A stretch of 64,000 bases of DNA. Source: Norana najaformis. Lineage: Eukaryota > Annelida > Clitellata > Crassiclitellata > Hormogastridae. The stretch is taken from the NCBI GenBank assembly GCA_964023275.1, contig OZ029914.1, forward strand, positions 17,506,049-17,570,048, read 5' to 3'. Under the pieces are notes generated by a model, which worked only from the letters and a program-made list of their open reading frames with translations, searched no databases and was not told the DNA's origin. This document shows, in pieces, positions 20,602 through 33,353 of this stretch (its first letter is position 1; each line of letters opens with the position of its first letter). The translations under genes were made by a program, and so were the position numbers.

Positions 20602-21705
20602 TCATTCTGAAACATTTCGAGCATCGAATATCTGCACTTTTCCATCCTCCTGACCCACGTACATCCTTCCAGTCTTGGGATGCTGACAGACGTGACGTGG
20701 ATAGGTAATTCCACTAGAGATGAGATGGCGTACTAGTTGAAGGTCTTCTGTCAGCAGCTGAATTCGATGGTTGTAATAGTCGACCACGAGAATCAATCCA
20801 CCTTCTTCCTGCATCATCGACAAGGGTCTGTTCATCTCCTGCTCACCACTGCCCCCTCCTGAAACTGCTCCATAGAAAGATTTCTTCCTTGCCTGCCCAG
20901 TTTCGTCATCCAAGTACGAAGTCACACCATGGCTCGTTCTATTCCATCCATGGCACACGATGAATTTTGATGATGGTGTCAGAATCGAATGACGTGGAAT
21001 CTCCAACCCTGGAAGTTCAACCGTCCGTATCTTCTCAAAGTTCGATCCACTTGGTTTGTAAATGTAGATCCATCCCCTCTTCACCAAGACATTGACTGGA
21101 GTGGCACAGGTGACCAGCACCTGCTGAGTCTTCTGTGAAACTGAAACTCCGAAAGGCTGTACGTCAAGGATGGCAACCGGGTCTTCCTGCTTCCTTTCTT
21201 GTCCTTTCTGGTATCTGTATCTCCACAGCCGTCCACCAAACATTTTATGCCAGTCGGTAATGTAAAGACAACCCAAAGTCTCGCAAGATGCTATACCTCG
21301 AGGCCACTTCATCTCGGAAATACCCAACTCTACAGGTGCTCCGGGAGTTCGGTTGCTTGAACTGATGTCGTATTTGAAAATGACATTCGATGGCTGCTGG
21401 CAAACGACGAATAGCTCATCACCTAAGACGGTCATTCCCATAATCTTTTCTCTGAGCTGGATGACACCAGCCTCCTTGATTTCGCGTTTGTACAACTCTC
21501 TGACATACTGGGGCGGATCGACGTTGTCTTTCGGTACGACCGTTATGCTGAACAGAGCTCTGCAATTTGGACATGGTAGATGGCTTTTTCTTCCGGTCTT
21601 TTCTATTATGCCCTTGATGCAGTCCAGGCAGAAGGCATGCTTACATGGAAGTTCTCGAGGATTTGCCATCTCGTGGCAGCAGATATCGCAGTCCTTGGAC
21701 GCCAT
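20602..21705 (-). CDS. RING-NHL protein (malin-like E3 ubiquitin ligase), copy NHL-4
   Basis: This 367-codon intact ORF has a complete C3HC4 RING (residues 6-48) and NHL propeller with the same landmarks as NHL-1 and NHL-2. A short in-frame loss relative to its sisters (no QGA in the EAGVIQ region) precedes the propeller. It ends in VSE. A predicted splice acceptor (tttcttagtcttgaag) lies about 12 nt before the ATG. It is followed on the right by its upstream block and then by GPCR-1, and this pairing is repeated as NHL-5 with GPCR-2. The E3 ligase role is inferred from family; the target is unknown. Confidence 0.88.
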   Translation of the reverse strand: MASKDCDICCHEMANPRELPCKHAFCLDCIKGIIEKTGRKSHLPCPNCRALFSITVVPKDNVDPPQYVRELYKREIKEAGVIQLREKIMGMTVLGDELFVVCQQPSNVIFKYDISSSNRTPGAPVELGISEMKWPRGIASCETLGCLYITDWHKMFGGRLWRYRYQKGQERKQEDPVAILDVQPFGVSVSQKTQQVLVTCATPVNVLVKRGWIYIYKPSGSNFEKIRTVELPGLEIPRHSILTPSSKFIVCHGWNRTSHGVTSYLDDETGQARKKSFYGAVSGGGSGEQEMNRPLSMMQEEGGLILVVDYYNHRIQLLTEDLQLVRHLISSGITYPRHVCQHPKTGRMYVGQEDGKVQIFDARNVSE

Positions 21706-23340
21706 GTTCTTCTCTTCAAGACTAAGAAATTAAGTAAGCTTTTAATAGAGTTCGCATCTTTCAATAACAATTTATACGATTATTCATGCAGAATTAACTG
21801 AGTATTGTAAAAGAGTAAAATAGCAGTCCTACAGATAAAATTAAAACATTAAAATACTGTTAAAAATAAAGATAAATCAGGTAATACCAGACATAATAAA
21901 TACAAGAATAAAAACTGCAAAGAATAAAGCAGTCTAAGATACTGAAAAACACCATTAAAAAAAGTACCAGGTATCACTTTCACCCTTAATACAACTCTGA
22001 TATTATTACTATTCCTATATTAAATCATTTTGATATTTTAAATGAATGGAATGCCTAATATGATTTACCAAACTAAATATCTGTGTTAGTTAAGAATATA
22101 GGCTACTGCCACTTTTCTATTTGCTTCTAACATTCGCTTACATTCGTCTGATAGATGATTATTTTAATTCTGTGCCATAGCTTTATAATTACGTTAACAC
22201 TTCATGCTGACTGACTTTGCACATGTGACAATGCTTTAAACTAACACTAAATACCAGCAGTGTCAGTGTTTTGGCTATGGTTATAATCCAGCGATACAAA
22301 GTAGTTGTATAACTATTTAAAATGACAGTTTAAGCTGAGATATTATTATCGTGACTCTACTTTGAGGTTTGATGGATTTCTCTCTAATGCAGCAGAAGAT
22401 TTTTTGGCCTACTTCACGCTTCTCAAAAAGTAGATCTATAATAACTACTGCGTCCAGAAGTACCATTTTCCAAACGTGTAAGTGAGCAGGGGTACAACCA
22501 AAATACAGCAGGGACAGATATCATAAAAGAACGCCGATTGTGACCTCCTGCAACAATAGAGGCTACTAGCGTAGTTTTAGGCCACGCTAGAGAAATGTTA
22601 ACGTAAATGTACACGATTTTCAATAGCGGCCGTATTACCTTGACTCTGTTAGATTTTCAATGACATTATCGGTTGAAATTCCTTCAATACTGCGGCTAGT
22701 TTCAATGGGTGCCACGCATTAAGAAAGTCGAAGAGCATGAACAAAATACGACAAATAGATTTATTTACCACAAAATCCGATTCGACAGTTGAAAATCCCG
22801 AAATAATACGTAATCTGCAACGCAATTTGCGTTATATTATTTCCGAAATGCTATGATATTGTTTCACAAATTAGCTAAGTCTGCCTAAATGATGAAACCT
22901 TAGAGTAGAGCAAGTGAGCAGAAAAAATTTCGCTGGGGAAAAGGACTGCGTCAGTTCTACTTTCTCTTTTGCTGGGAAGGAATAAAAGCCCTGCACCGCT
23001 ATAGCAGCAGTCTCCGCATTGCAAGTAGGTATTGCTACGACGTCGTGTGGTTCTGTTTCATAAGACATTCATATAGCGCAAGAAATTCATCACGTGTGCC
23101 TAAAGTGAATGATGTCCTAGGGTTCGAACAGCAGCAACATGGCGTGATCAGATTATATTAAGGGTATGTATTTCAAATACGAACTATCCAATGTTTCCAT
23201 GATATACATGTACATATAAGCCTACATGTAAACGGTTTTCTATAACGACCGTATGGTGGATCTTGTAATTTTCTAAAGACAGTGCAATTTTCTCTATGTT
23301 CTTAAGTGTTAGAATGTCAATGTTAAATCATGGTTCAAAA
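21706..23340 (-). repeat. Upstream block of RING-NHL unit 4
   Basis: Full-length version of the upstream block without LINE or transposon insertion. It is useful as the empty reference for 8648-11765 and 40685-48395. Landmarks are 'ctgctttaaactaacact'-type text at about 22230, 'acaaaatacgacaaatagat' at 22742, and 'cgaactatccaatg' at 23179. Confidence 0.65.
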
Positions 23341-24124
23341 GGGTGGACTGAAAATATATTTCTCTAAAGATTTCAGTGTCTATTGTGTAATACATAGGCC
23401 TATATTACGTTGGGTACTTGCCATACACTACTCGCTTCGACAGTTTACCCTATTTTAAAAGTAAGCTAATTCATCAGCTTTAACATTAAACACCTAAGCA
23501 GCCTCAATCCCAACCTGCGGTGGGCATAAACAGTTGTTAATGGCAAAGAACAAGTACGATGCAAGTCGGTAGTAATCGGGCGCTTCAGTTGTTTCTCTAA
23601 CTGCCCTGTATGACCAAAAGTAAAACATAGTCCAATAAATAATAATCATATTCTTTGAATTCGAAGCTTCTGTTGTATCGGAGAAGCCTATGAAGTTCGA
23701 GTTACGTTTGAAGTCTGAGTTTTTGAGGTGTTCGCATAAGCCGAGCGTCCAAATATCGAGTGACAGAAAATCTGTTCAAAATCATAACAAACATAAAGTC
23801 ATGTAATCCGATAGCTTCTGCAATGACGAGCTTTCTTATTACAACATAATGGTTGAAATTAAAATGACAACCCAATTCACCGGCACTAATGATATCATAC
23901 ATGTAGGCCTATATAAATATGTGATACACACTAATCTAATCTGAACTAATAACTTCTTCAGCGCCGTTATCATTATTCCCAGGACATCAATCGATGGTCG
24001 CTTCTAATGAAATCATAATCAAAATCATAATCCATTGGAGAAGCTGGGTCGAATTCCTACGGGTAAGAGAAACCAACAGTTAGGCTACGGTAGATAAGCC
24101 AGATGAAAGAGATGAGTCTTGAGT

Positions 24125-24409
24125 TTACACCTGAATGACATCAAGAACTGACAGAACGAATAGAACATGGCAGTCAATTCCAATAAATGACTTGTGAAGA
24201 AAGGCAACGCCTCCACCAAACTTATTCAACAGAGGTACATTTAGGAGAGAAAAAGACGGAGGAATCAAGTCCATAACAAAGGAAGTTGTGTCAGACTGTT
24301 GGAGCCAAGTTTCTTTGAAAGCAATAATATCTACCAGATTATCCGACTTATTATATATACGAAATGTGATTTTGAAGAGAGGAAGACTTATTTCGGATAG
24401 GATGGACAT
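24125..24409 (-). mobile_element. LINE endonuclease (EEP) fragment, copy in block A
   Basis: A 94-codon minus-strand frame reads NKSDNLVDIIAFKETWLQ...DTTSFVMDLIPPSFSL...GGGVAFLHKSFIGI. This is the segment of a LINE apurinic-like endonuclease in which 'LTETWL' and 'RGGGVA' are normally conserved. No reverse transcriptase follows. The same fragment lies at 49163-49474, so it predates the A/A' duplication. Confidence 0.78.
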
Positions 24410-24683
24410 TAAAGTGGCAGAAGTTAATAGTTTAAAGACGACAAGGACCAGGACTTAGCTCAGTGTCACCAGAAAGAAGCAACAGAAGGTAAATTCAGTT
24501 CATCCAAAATGTTTCTTCTTATTAATATTTTATTTTTTAACCTATGTAGAAAGAATAATTTTATAAATTAATATATTATAGTATTAAATATTAAAAATAT
24601 CAAAACAATAAGATAATTAATTAATTGTCATATTACTAATTAATAATAATTATTATTATCATTATTATTAAGGTATAAGCTGT

Positions 24684-27600
24684 TTAAGTCGAATTACAAC
24701 TAGCCTGTTCCAAAGTAGCTCTCATTGGCTTCCACATGAAGCCATAGATAACAGGGTTGATGCAGGAATTCAGGTTTGCTAGTATGAACGTCGTTTGCAT
24801 CATTGAAATTGCATGATGTCTGTTCGAACCCAAACTCAGATACAATAAGTTGACTTGAAACGGCATCCAACTGACGACAAATATTGCCACGATCACGGTA
24901 CACACTCGCGCCACCTTGCGAGAAGCGGTGTTATCATTACCCTGCAGTCCTGATGGTGTCACCTAAATAACCAATTTATGGGAATAATAAGGTTGATCCT
25001 TTATGACACACTTTCAAAAGTAGCAGCCATGGTTTTGAAGTAGGCCCATTCTTTGGATAAGAATACAGCAACGAGAACAGGCCTACATCAATGGTCGACC
25101 TTAGCCTTCCCGCAGCCCACTTCACCCAAATTGTCGGCCCTGTTTCACCCTAAGTTGGCGCCCCATACTTTCCTTCCCCTCCCTCTCCTCCCTTCCCTCC
25201 CACATGGGTCGTATAAGAAAATAGACCAGAAGTTATTTCATATCACTGATCACAAAGGGACGGCCTGGAACAGAAGAAAACCAATTGCCGATGACATGAT
25301 GGTGCCTATCAATGAACGCTATAGTATAAGCCTACAGATGTATGCTTGTTGTTTCACCAATGTTTTTTGCAGTATTATTCGTTTTACAGTGACATGCCAG
25401 GCCTAATAGTTACAAATGACAAGTATATTCCTTTTGTACAATACAGTGACGCTTCACAAGTTTAAAATAACTTAATTCGCTGTACAATAGGCATATAGGT
25501 CTACAGGCAACTTAATTACAAGTAATTCTTGCCAGAGCAAACGTGTTAGCCGTTAAAGCAGAGTTCAATAATTCTTGTTCTGTTAAATTCTCAAGAATTA
25601 TATACCTACTGAAAACGCTACATTTCGCAAAGGACGATAATTACGCAGTGAAGTCTAGAGATTGCAGTGTCAGTTTCTATCGATAGTAGTGGCAGTCCAC
25701 AAGTCTCTCTTTCCTGTGTCTTATCGTTCATCTGTTCGTCTTAAGTATTGGAAGTCTTCATCGCTGAAATGGCTGAAGGAAAGATTCGGGAACCCCTCAT
25801 ACAACACGTTTCTGTGCAATTAGTTTAAAACGCCTCGAGTGGTGACATGTTAGGGCTCATCACTTGGAAGAATGTGCAACGTTTTTAGTTTGTCAAATCG
25901 ACAAAGACCGTTAATGCCACTCCTGTCTTGGACAGAGCCTGCGGCAAAAACAAATTCCTGAACAGTATTTACTATGAATAGCTTTCAGTGCACCTGTGGA
26001 ATTTTCCTTTGCATGTCACCTGTAGCCCTGCCCACAGCATGCAGTCTGGTACTGATGACTTCAGTTTGTCTAGCTTTTCTCAATTGAGAACTGGCGGCCT
26101 CCTAAAATCAGCCGCCCTGTTCGACTATACATCTAGAACATGTCTAAGCCCGCCTTCCCTATATCAAGCCGAATCTGAGTTTCTCGAAAGATTATAGAAA
26201 ATCGTCAAGAGGATCGACGACAATAGAGGGATATTAAAGACTACTGTTCACAGAAGTGCATAATCAAAGATCGTTTCCTTTACATCACATTTAAAAACTC
26301 TCATTTTTCTCGATATAGTAGACTGTAGTCACATTGTGAGTGTACAAGCCGTAGTCTGGTCATAAACTAAACTAGGCTGAATATAATAAGTTATAGTTAC
26401 ATTATGTTCAAATATTCAATTGCAGGTATATTAAATAACTCCACATTGTCTTTGGAACATATGATAAAGTATTAAGAAGTTGCTATAAAGAGTATACTAC
26501 ATCAGCTAAATTGTTCTGCGGTCGGAGGTCATACATTAATCGTCACTCACTCGATATCTCGTAAGATCTCGATGTTACCAGAGCCTATATCATAGATACT
26601 ACAGTTAGTTTAATCTGCTACAGTCACCAACCTTTTTCTTGGCAAAGTACACCTTGTACCATATTCCGAAGTACGATGCAAGCGTCACGGCCAGAGGAAT
26701 GTAGAACAGAAAGACCTGTCCTATGAGAGAGTACATGGCCAAGGAGAGCTCGCTGACACCGGCGGACGAACACCACTGCACAGTGGGACTGTAACGGACG
26801 ACATCGAACCAGACTGACATTGGAATGCAGAAGGCGATGACAACCACCCAGACGCTGGCAATCAGTAGAGCGGCAGTTCGAGTGGAAAAGAAGCTCATCG
26901 CTCCAGGCTGACTCAGTCCTAGATATCTACAAACACAACAGAGGTGACGCGGTGTTCAAGTCTGAGGTTCGAATCTCGGAGCGGAAAGTGAATTGGTAAA
27001 CCATGGCACGTGAATTGTTGTCAGGCTGTTGATGTGCTGTTGCGATCTATTTGCATCGCCGAAAATAGTCCAAATATCAGGACCAAGGTCCAGTCGCCGG
27101 AGTTCTAACGTTGAATGAGATGCGTAACTACTTTATCTTTACCAAGTATCTTTTAAGTAGGCAAGTTATTTTGGAGTCATCAGGTTTGCGAGGTTCTATC
27201 CTTGGTGCATTTTGTGAAGCTGACAGTTTATTGTCGGTGTGAAATCGACCAGTATGGAAGTAGTCAAGTATATGAAATGTATAATGTTGATTGTGGTTAC
27301 ACTCTTAAAAGACTTGTAAAGAATGCCATTATAAAATAATAACAGTAGGTGTAGTACAACTTAGTATTTGTGACCAAATTACATTTATGCATGTATTAAG
27401 ACTGCTTACAAGCATTTTCTGATCGAATGTATAACATTTTCCTATACAAACATTATGAAAAGTGGTCAAAGATGGTATTTTTCCTAGTTACCAAGTTTCT
27501 AGTTTTTTCCACCTGTTTAAACCATAAATCTCACCTTGTCATCTCTTTCCAATCACAGCATATTTAAAAGAATATCTTTGAACTTCCGATTGCACTTCGG

Positions 27601-28246
27601 AACAACTTCAGACATCATCCAGCGTACCTTCTTCATGCAAGACATCATCTTTCCGCAATACATATCAATAGTAAAACCTGGATCCTCAAGAAGAGATAAT
27701 AAACCAGACCAGATGAAGGAAGAGCAGGAAAAGAGAAGAAAATATGAGCCCAGTACAGAAAACGTTAGAGTCTAATATTCTGTTGAACTCGCTGCCTGAC
27801 CTGTCAACGCCGATGATTGACAGCATAATTATGGACGACTTCGCAGTCAGTGACGTCCAGAGGTTGTTGAGTTTGCAGAAAAAGCTTCCGTAGACCCAGC
27901 TGGGCCTAATGGCTAACATGGCGCTTGTCCAGGTAGTCGTCAGCATCATACCGAGGTCCGAGACAGCGAGACAGCAAATGAACATCCGTGTCACCAGATT
28001 CTGACTTTTATTGCCTTTGTGGTGACCTATGACCCCGACTGCGATGAGTAACAGGTTCCCGCTGACTCCGATCACGAATATCGTCCAGAAAATGGCTGCT
28101 CTGGCATAGTTCACCTTCGCGAAGGGAAACCACTGCGATGACGGCAATGTGATATTCTCTTCTGCTGACTTCCAGAATATCAGGTTCAGGTCAACAGTGT
28201 CATTCGTGATATTGCCTGAACTCGTGTATTTTTTCTGCTCAGCCAT
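24684..28246 (-). CDS. Class A (rhodopsin-family) GPCR, probably peptide receptor, copy GPCR-1 (3 exons)
   Basis: Three minus-strand exons, 28246-27801, 26926-26632 and 24962-24684, join in frame to 339 codons with GT-AG introns (donors AG|gtcagg and AAG|gttggt; acceptors tgtag| and atttag|). The N terminus has N-glycosylation sites at N12, N15 and N31. TM1 (about 51-74) has GN63-64; TM2 has LAVSDL (D97); TM3 has C124 and ends in D148-R149-Y150, with the DRY motif split by intron 1. TM4-TM5 are in exon 2, with ECL2 cysteine C201. TM6 has SWMPF (W279, P281) and TM7 has NPVIY (316-320). The start MAEQ is preferred; an upstream in-frame Met would add 39 residues lacking receptor features. It is plasma-membrane signalling by family; the ligand is unknown. 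It pairs with NHL-4. Confidence 0.9.
26935..27000 (+). repeat. tRNA-like B-box segment in GPCR-1 intron 1 (possible SINE relic)
   Basis: 'aggttcgaatctcgg' at about 26963-26977 matches a Pol III B-box (GGTTCGANTC) and is preceded by a 'gacgcggtgttcaagtctg' arm. The copy in GPCR-2 intron 1 (about 51723-51775) is the same. No full cloverleaf is seen. Confidence 0.3.
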
Positions 28247-28701
28247 GATGATGGTCGTATCTCTCTGCTGTAATGTGTTAATATTGCAATTGTAATTAGG
28301 AACTTCTAACGCGCCGGTATATAATGCACAAGGCATCAACCGATGGCGCACTGAAGCCATGCCGCAATCAGGTCAATACCCAGTGTTGCAACTATGGCGG
28401 ATGAGAAATTTGAAAAAAGGTTAGTTTTAGTCTGAGAACGAAATGACACAAAAATAATATGCTGAGAGGTGATTTTTAGCTGGTGATTTACATCACTTAA
28501 CGATCGATTAAGAAGTGCGAGTCAAAGTGACATTCCCTTTGCAAACAAATAGAAATTAAGGTGAATAGCAAAACAGTTGCGCAAAAATAAGGCAGCAATC
28601 AATGGCGCAGCTACGCGGCCAACCGGCCGATTATTTTGTTTCAAAGACGATTCATAAGCAAGAGATCCTGTAGCAGTACACCAAAGCTTATTATTTAGCA
28701 C

Positions 28702-29506
28702 CCCGTCCTTAGCGCTCACGACAAATACGCGCCGTCAGTTGGGCGCTGTAGAATAAGCCCCGTCAAATACGAGTCGTCGAAAGCGCGCAGCATAGACTAT
28801 TATTAGCCCTTTGTTTGAATAACTTCAAAGGTCAAACGCTTTAACACTTCGATTGATTAGAATAAAGACGGCAACTTTATATACTGTATATACTTTATAT
28901 ACTGTAAGATTTCCAATTAATTTATGGAATATGCGCGACCGTATAAACGACAGTTTGCCACGCACTAATAATTCGGTTGAGGCACGGCATCAGTCTTTTC
29001 AGAACACGATAGACTGTCATTTTCCGCCTGTCTACAAGCTCGTTGATAACTTTCGCAAGGAGCAGAATTACGTTGAGATCATGATAGAACGTTATCGATC
29101 CGGATTTAGACAGCCAGAGGCATCGAAATCAAAGTATATCAAACTTAACCGACGCCTGCTAGCCTTGATTCCAACATATGACAACGTACCATTGCTGGAG
29201 TACCTTCGCGGAATTGCGAACAAAGTATCAATTTGACAAAATGGAAACATAACAAATTTTTTTTAGTAATCTAACACTTTAAAAACATTACCTTCTTTGC
29301 TGTTTCACAGTATATGATATCAAATTTTCGTTTTCCGTTTGTTTGTGTTCTAAATTAAATAGTAATTTTTTCGTATGCTCTATGTCTTCTTGTATGCGCG
29401 CTGAAGTCGGCGCGCATTTGTCTTGCGCGAAAGTGACGGCACGCGCTTTTGTCGGCGCGCATTTGTTGGCGCGCATTTGTCCTGCGCGCTTTTGACGGGT
29501 CACGAT
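28702..29506 (+). mobile_element. Mutator-like (MULE) element remnant, present only in block A
   Basis: The reading frame 28853-29236 contains NLWNMRDRINDSLPRTNNSV and FQNTIDCHFPPVYKLVDNFR, then LLEYLRGIAN. This is the C-terminal end of MULE transposases (usual text 'WN..DR....PRTNN..E..H..F'). The two ends are loosely inverted: 'CCCGTC..TAGCGC..ACGACAAATACGCGCC' at the left, and its counterpart read backwards at the right. The right arm repeats GACAAATGCGCGCC several times. Block A' lacks this segment. The rest of the transposase is missing. Confidence 0.72.
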
Positions 29507-31731
29507 AGACTGCAGCTGAATTGGAATTGTATTTAAAACTTTAAAGAATTGAAAGATAGCTAAGATTTAAAATGATTTCTAAATCTAAACATAAAGACCA
29601 ATCCTTCACAATTAAGTTAATTATTGCATGCATGCTACAAGCAATATAACAGATCACTTGGAAATCTAAGTCAGTGCTTTGAAATTTTAGAACAGTTGCT
29701 ACCACGTGTATGAGCTTAGGGGTTAATTTTTTGGTTATGCTAATAACGGCCGACAGTATGGTTATAAAGCAACCGATTTCCTATGCACAGCCGGGTACTT
29801 CTCCAGTTTAACCACCGTGAATCAAAGCTACACTTTGAGCTTGACAATTCCATCCTTGCAGACACGCTTCAAAGACTAAACATGCTTTTAAAATGGGTCT
29901 GGCGCATGAAATTGGTGGCAAATAATCGAAAAACATCAGTAGTTCTTTATCGTAAGTGAAGTTAGTTTCACAAGGATGACAAATTGCAGACAAACTGCTG
30001 TAAGCTAACTGAACGAATGCTACCTGTCGGTTGTGTACGCACGCTTTGCTCGTTGGCGTCTGATGCCCAGCTCTTTACCAAGTGGCGAAAATCGTATGCA
30101 GTATGCGCTCGACTGTCTACGCGCGTCTCGAGTACCTCGGCACTAACGTAGCGCCTTTTATGGTTCTCGCATGACAGTTATTATAAACAAAAGACCATTC
30201 ATTGAACAAAGGAACTCACATAACACCATCTCAGGATATTTGCAGTCGCAATAGGGTTCACTCCGCACGAGGGCTAATTAGAGCATGCATGTGGAGAATA
30301 GTGTAAACGAAGCTCTACGTGAATTCTTGGAGACCGCAATTGCATAGAACAGGACGCTGTGGTCTGCGTTATGTGTGTTTGTCTGAGAAAGCAGAATTAT
30401 GAGTCAAAAGTTCATAAAATCCATAGTTGGAGAAGAAAGCGACTAACGCTTAGTAGTGTTTGTAGTTTTCAGGACGTCATTGTTTGGCTTATGGTATATA
30501 GTCGTGTATTTCGATAGACTTTCCAATGGAACGGATTGAACGAGGTTAATTGCAATGAAATGCAAAGCTAACAACAAAAATGCAATCAAGTACATGGCAA
30601 AATTTGAGAAGAAAATCATCGAACACAGGAGAGAAATTTGAAGCTAAAAGCAAGAATTTCTTCATTTGAAGCATTTGTTTGATTAATATGCTATTTTATC
30701 ATCATCATCATCATCATCATCATCGTAGTCTTCATTATCATCATCAGTTTCTGCAGTAAGTAGTTTCAGTTTAACGATGCTGTGTTAAATCATCGGAAGA
30801 TAATTACCTGAGATAATTATCGTCGTAACTCTAAGATAATTATCGTCGTAACTCTATCCAGACTTGGGACTGGCAAGACCCGACTAGGCAATGACGGAGT
30901 TAAAAACAGTAAATTCTGTATCGAACAATGTTTATCGTTTCACTTTAGTAAAATGACACAACAGACCAAGAATGATCGATAGCCAATCCTTCCTAGCTTC
31001 CTCTTAAAATCTGTGATAGTGTCCAATGAGACAGTAGTATCATCCAATCTAATGTTCCTATCGGTTTCTTAAGTAATTTATATCTGTGGCGTTAAGGCGA
31101 ATTGTTAGGTGATAATTCAAAGAACCTCTATCACCAAACTAACTGTAGTAGGCTAGCAGGCTAAATGAATAAATAGCCTAAGTGATTTTCAAGAAGCTGT
31201 ACTGAAGCATGCTTTTAAAACATTTTCTAGTGATCTTCAAATATATCCACATTATGAAGGGAAATCATGAAATAGACTATGAATTATATTTAGTACTAGA
31301 GGCTAATCAATGAGTGTTGTACGTTAGCAGTCTTAGGTTCGATGTAGGCATCTTTTATAAACTTACGGCCTAATGCGACAAAGTATGGGATTTGATATAA
31401 ACACAACATACAGAAGTATAGGCCCCTATACGTACGTCAACATAGGCCCTTTTAACGAAGAACATATATTTACGGAAGTTTCAGCAGCAAAATCAGCAGG
31501 CGATCTCATTAGTAGAAAAGCACAACAGTGTTGTGACGTCGAACGAAATTCTATGTGTGAATTGGACAACATGCTTCTGAAAATATTCCTGTGTCTTTCT
31601 CCTTCTTCTTTCTTGTCCTTCTTGTCTTTGCCCTTATTTTACTCTTTCCTCCCTTCCGTCTTCTCTTACTCATTAACAGTGGAATCAGAACATAATGCGT
31701 GCCGTGGCCAGTCTGCCACTGCTACATAACA
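29507..31731. other. Non-coding flank of GPCR-1 shared with block A'
   Basis: Collinear with about 53745-55890. No protein is preserved across both copies. Contains a (CAT)n run at about 30699-30725. Confidence 0.6.
30699..30725. repeat. (CAT)n microsatellite
   Basis: About nine perfect cat/atc steps; shorter and interrupted in the A' copy at about 54936-54964. Confidence 0.9.
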
Positions 31732-31844
31732 TAGATATCAATGGATGCAACTCTGCGTTTATAAAATCTTTATCTCACAAAGTAGACATACATAACATTT
31801 TTACAAAAATATCTCAGTTTTAGGTAGCTAACTCATCAAAAACT
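31732..31844 (+). repeat. Short dispersed repeat (~115 bp), copy 1
   Basis: This segment from 'tagatatcaatggatgcaa' to 'actcatcaaaaactc' is absent at the equivalent place in block A' (about 57185-57210). It recurs in inverted orientation at 35918-36032. It is a non-autonomous mobile element by behaviour; family unknown. Confidence 0.75.
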
Positions 31845-31847
31845 CGA

Positions 31848-31930
31848 GTTGAGGTTAGAGTGTTGATGACTCTTGGAAGTTGCGAATCGGACTTCGAATC
31901 CTAGAGTTGGAGTTGCCCAATTTCTAGAGT
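31848..31930 (+). repeat. Possible tRNA-derived SINE head
   Basis: 'ggttagagtgttgatgactc' resembles a tRNA D-arm/A-box, and 'cggacttcgaatcc' resembles a T-arm/B-box about 40 nt later. Also present in block A' (about 57208-57285). Not a functional tRNA, since the acceptor stem is lacking. Confidence 0.4.
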
Positions 31931-32866
31931 AGCATTCACTCCAGTTAAAGCACTAAGCGTCCGAATCTGGTTACTTTAGAACGGATCCTTGATTTCCATG
32001 GTAGGCTTCAGAGGAAGGTGAAAAAATCGCACTGGATGCCAGTACCCCTACCGGTGGCTGGCAAGATCCCGGTAGGAGGGCGGGCCTAGGCCCGTGACGA
32101 TGAATGGTGTTGTTCGAAGCATGCGTGTTGAATGCTACCCAGCATAAATGACAGGTTCCTTTTTCCTTAGTGAGCTCCCAATCATTTGGTGCTTCTGTCC
32201 TGTCAATCGAAAGTTCAATGTTGAAACGTGGAATCTTGCTTACAGGCAAAATTTGTAGAATCGTGATGGTAGCTGATGATAGAATTATATAGTTAATAGA
32301 TTGGTGCGTGTAGGGACTTGTATGTCGACGATTCAATAGCCTACTGTTGTCATTATTAAATTATGAATACAAAAATCAAAGTCTATATATGTTTTCTCGA
32401 ATTGAAGCTACGCTACAAATAGGGCGAGTCGACAATTCGAAGCCAGATCGTTCAACAGCTTCGTAAAAGGGTCGAATATTATCTTTATTATTATTATTAT
32501 CTTCATTATCTTTATAGTTGTTCTTGATTGTCGCTGATCCTTTTCGTTATCTTCACCATCTTAACTAGCGCAGTTATTATGGTCACTTGGCAATTGTCGT
32601 GGTCGTTGTCATAATGACTATTAGTTTTCTTCCATAAGAATAACATTTCTTTGTGCTGTAGATGCACGAATGAGAACACGCGTTCCCCTTTGTGTTTTCC
32701 AATCTCCTTATTTCGTCTTTGTCTTGTATGCAAAATAGCCTAGTCCGTTTTCCCACAGGTGTTCCTTTAGCGGTCTGCCATTATGAATAGAACTCCATTA
32801 GTGGTCTTCAGATGATTTTCCGTTTCAGCACTTGACTCGGTTTTACATGTTCGTTCCTCGCAGCGC

Positions 32867-33353
32867 ATTTACGTGTTTACCTTTGTTAATGCTGCTCTAC
32901 TGTTCGTAGTCACCTTTAAGGTCTACATAGGACTTTATATGCACACTGTGGCCCACATTTTTAAATGCCCCATGCAGGGTTTGAATAAAGTGAGAGACTG
33001 TTTACGCTTCGGTCTTTCTTCAGCATCACCGGTTTTAGAATCCAACTGCGTTATTTTAGCTGACAACGCGGAATGGTGCCTTGCAGTGCCTACAATTCAA
33101 AGGAACAGCGGGGTGAAATATCTCACCTGAGTTGAAGCCATACGATCGCTATAGAAAAACGTGTGCATTTACGTTTACATTTACCCTCAATCACACTTAC
33201 TGGGTTTATAGTTAGCCAGCAACATTCCACTTGTGATCAGATGAGGTACCTATGATCTAGAAAATAATTCAGTTCACAACATCATTCTCATTTCTACAAA
33301 TGAAATTCCAAGTTCGTTTAACTATGTCTTCGTTGGACTTAAGTCCAGAAAAA
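32867..33353. other. Unassigned stretch right of block A
   Basis: Homology to block A' ends at about 32866. No gene or known repeat was recognised. The 85-codon plus-strand frame at 32873-33130 shows no domain and is not supported. Confidence 0.4.

Larger units (their letters stand above)
23341..32866. repeat. Segmental duplication copy A (GPCR-1 block)
   Basis: Collinear with 48396-58173 over the GPCR gene, its introns and several kilobases on both sides. Coding exons of the two copies differ at about a tenth of amino-acid positions. Insertions specific to A are a Mutator-like piece (28702-29506) and a 115-bp repeat (31732-31844). Confidence 0.9.

Noticed and set aside
26935-27000. tRNA gene in GPCR intron 1
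   Set aside because: Only a B-box-like T-arm is present; no acceptor stem or complete cloverleaf. Kept only as a weak SINE relic.
27686-28360. Upstream Met (28360) as GPCR-1 start
   Set aside because: The extra 39 residues are not matched well in the A' copy, whose upstream text differs in length and sequence. The shared MAEQ start has the conserved glycosylated N terminus behind it.
32512-32733. 73-codon minus-strand frame, also open in block A' (57819-58040)
   Set aside because: Open in both copies, but about ten of 73 residues differ, which is no better than surrounding non-coding DNA. No domain or splice context.
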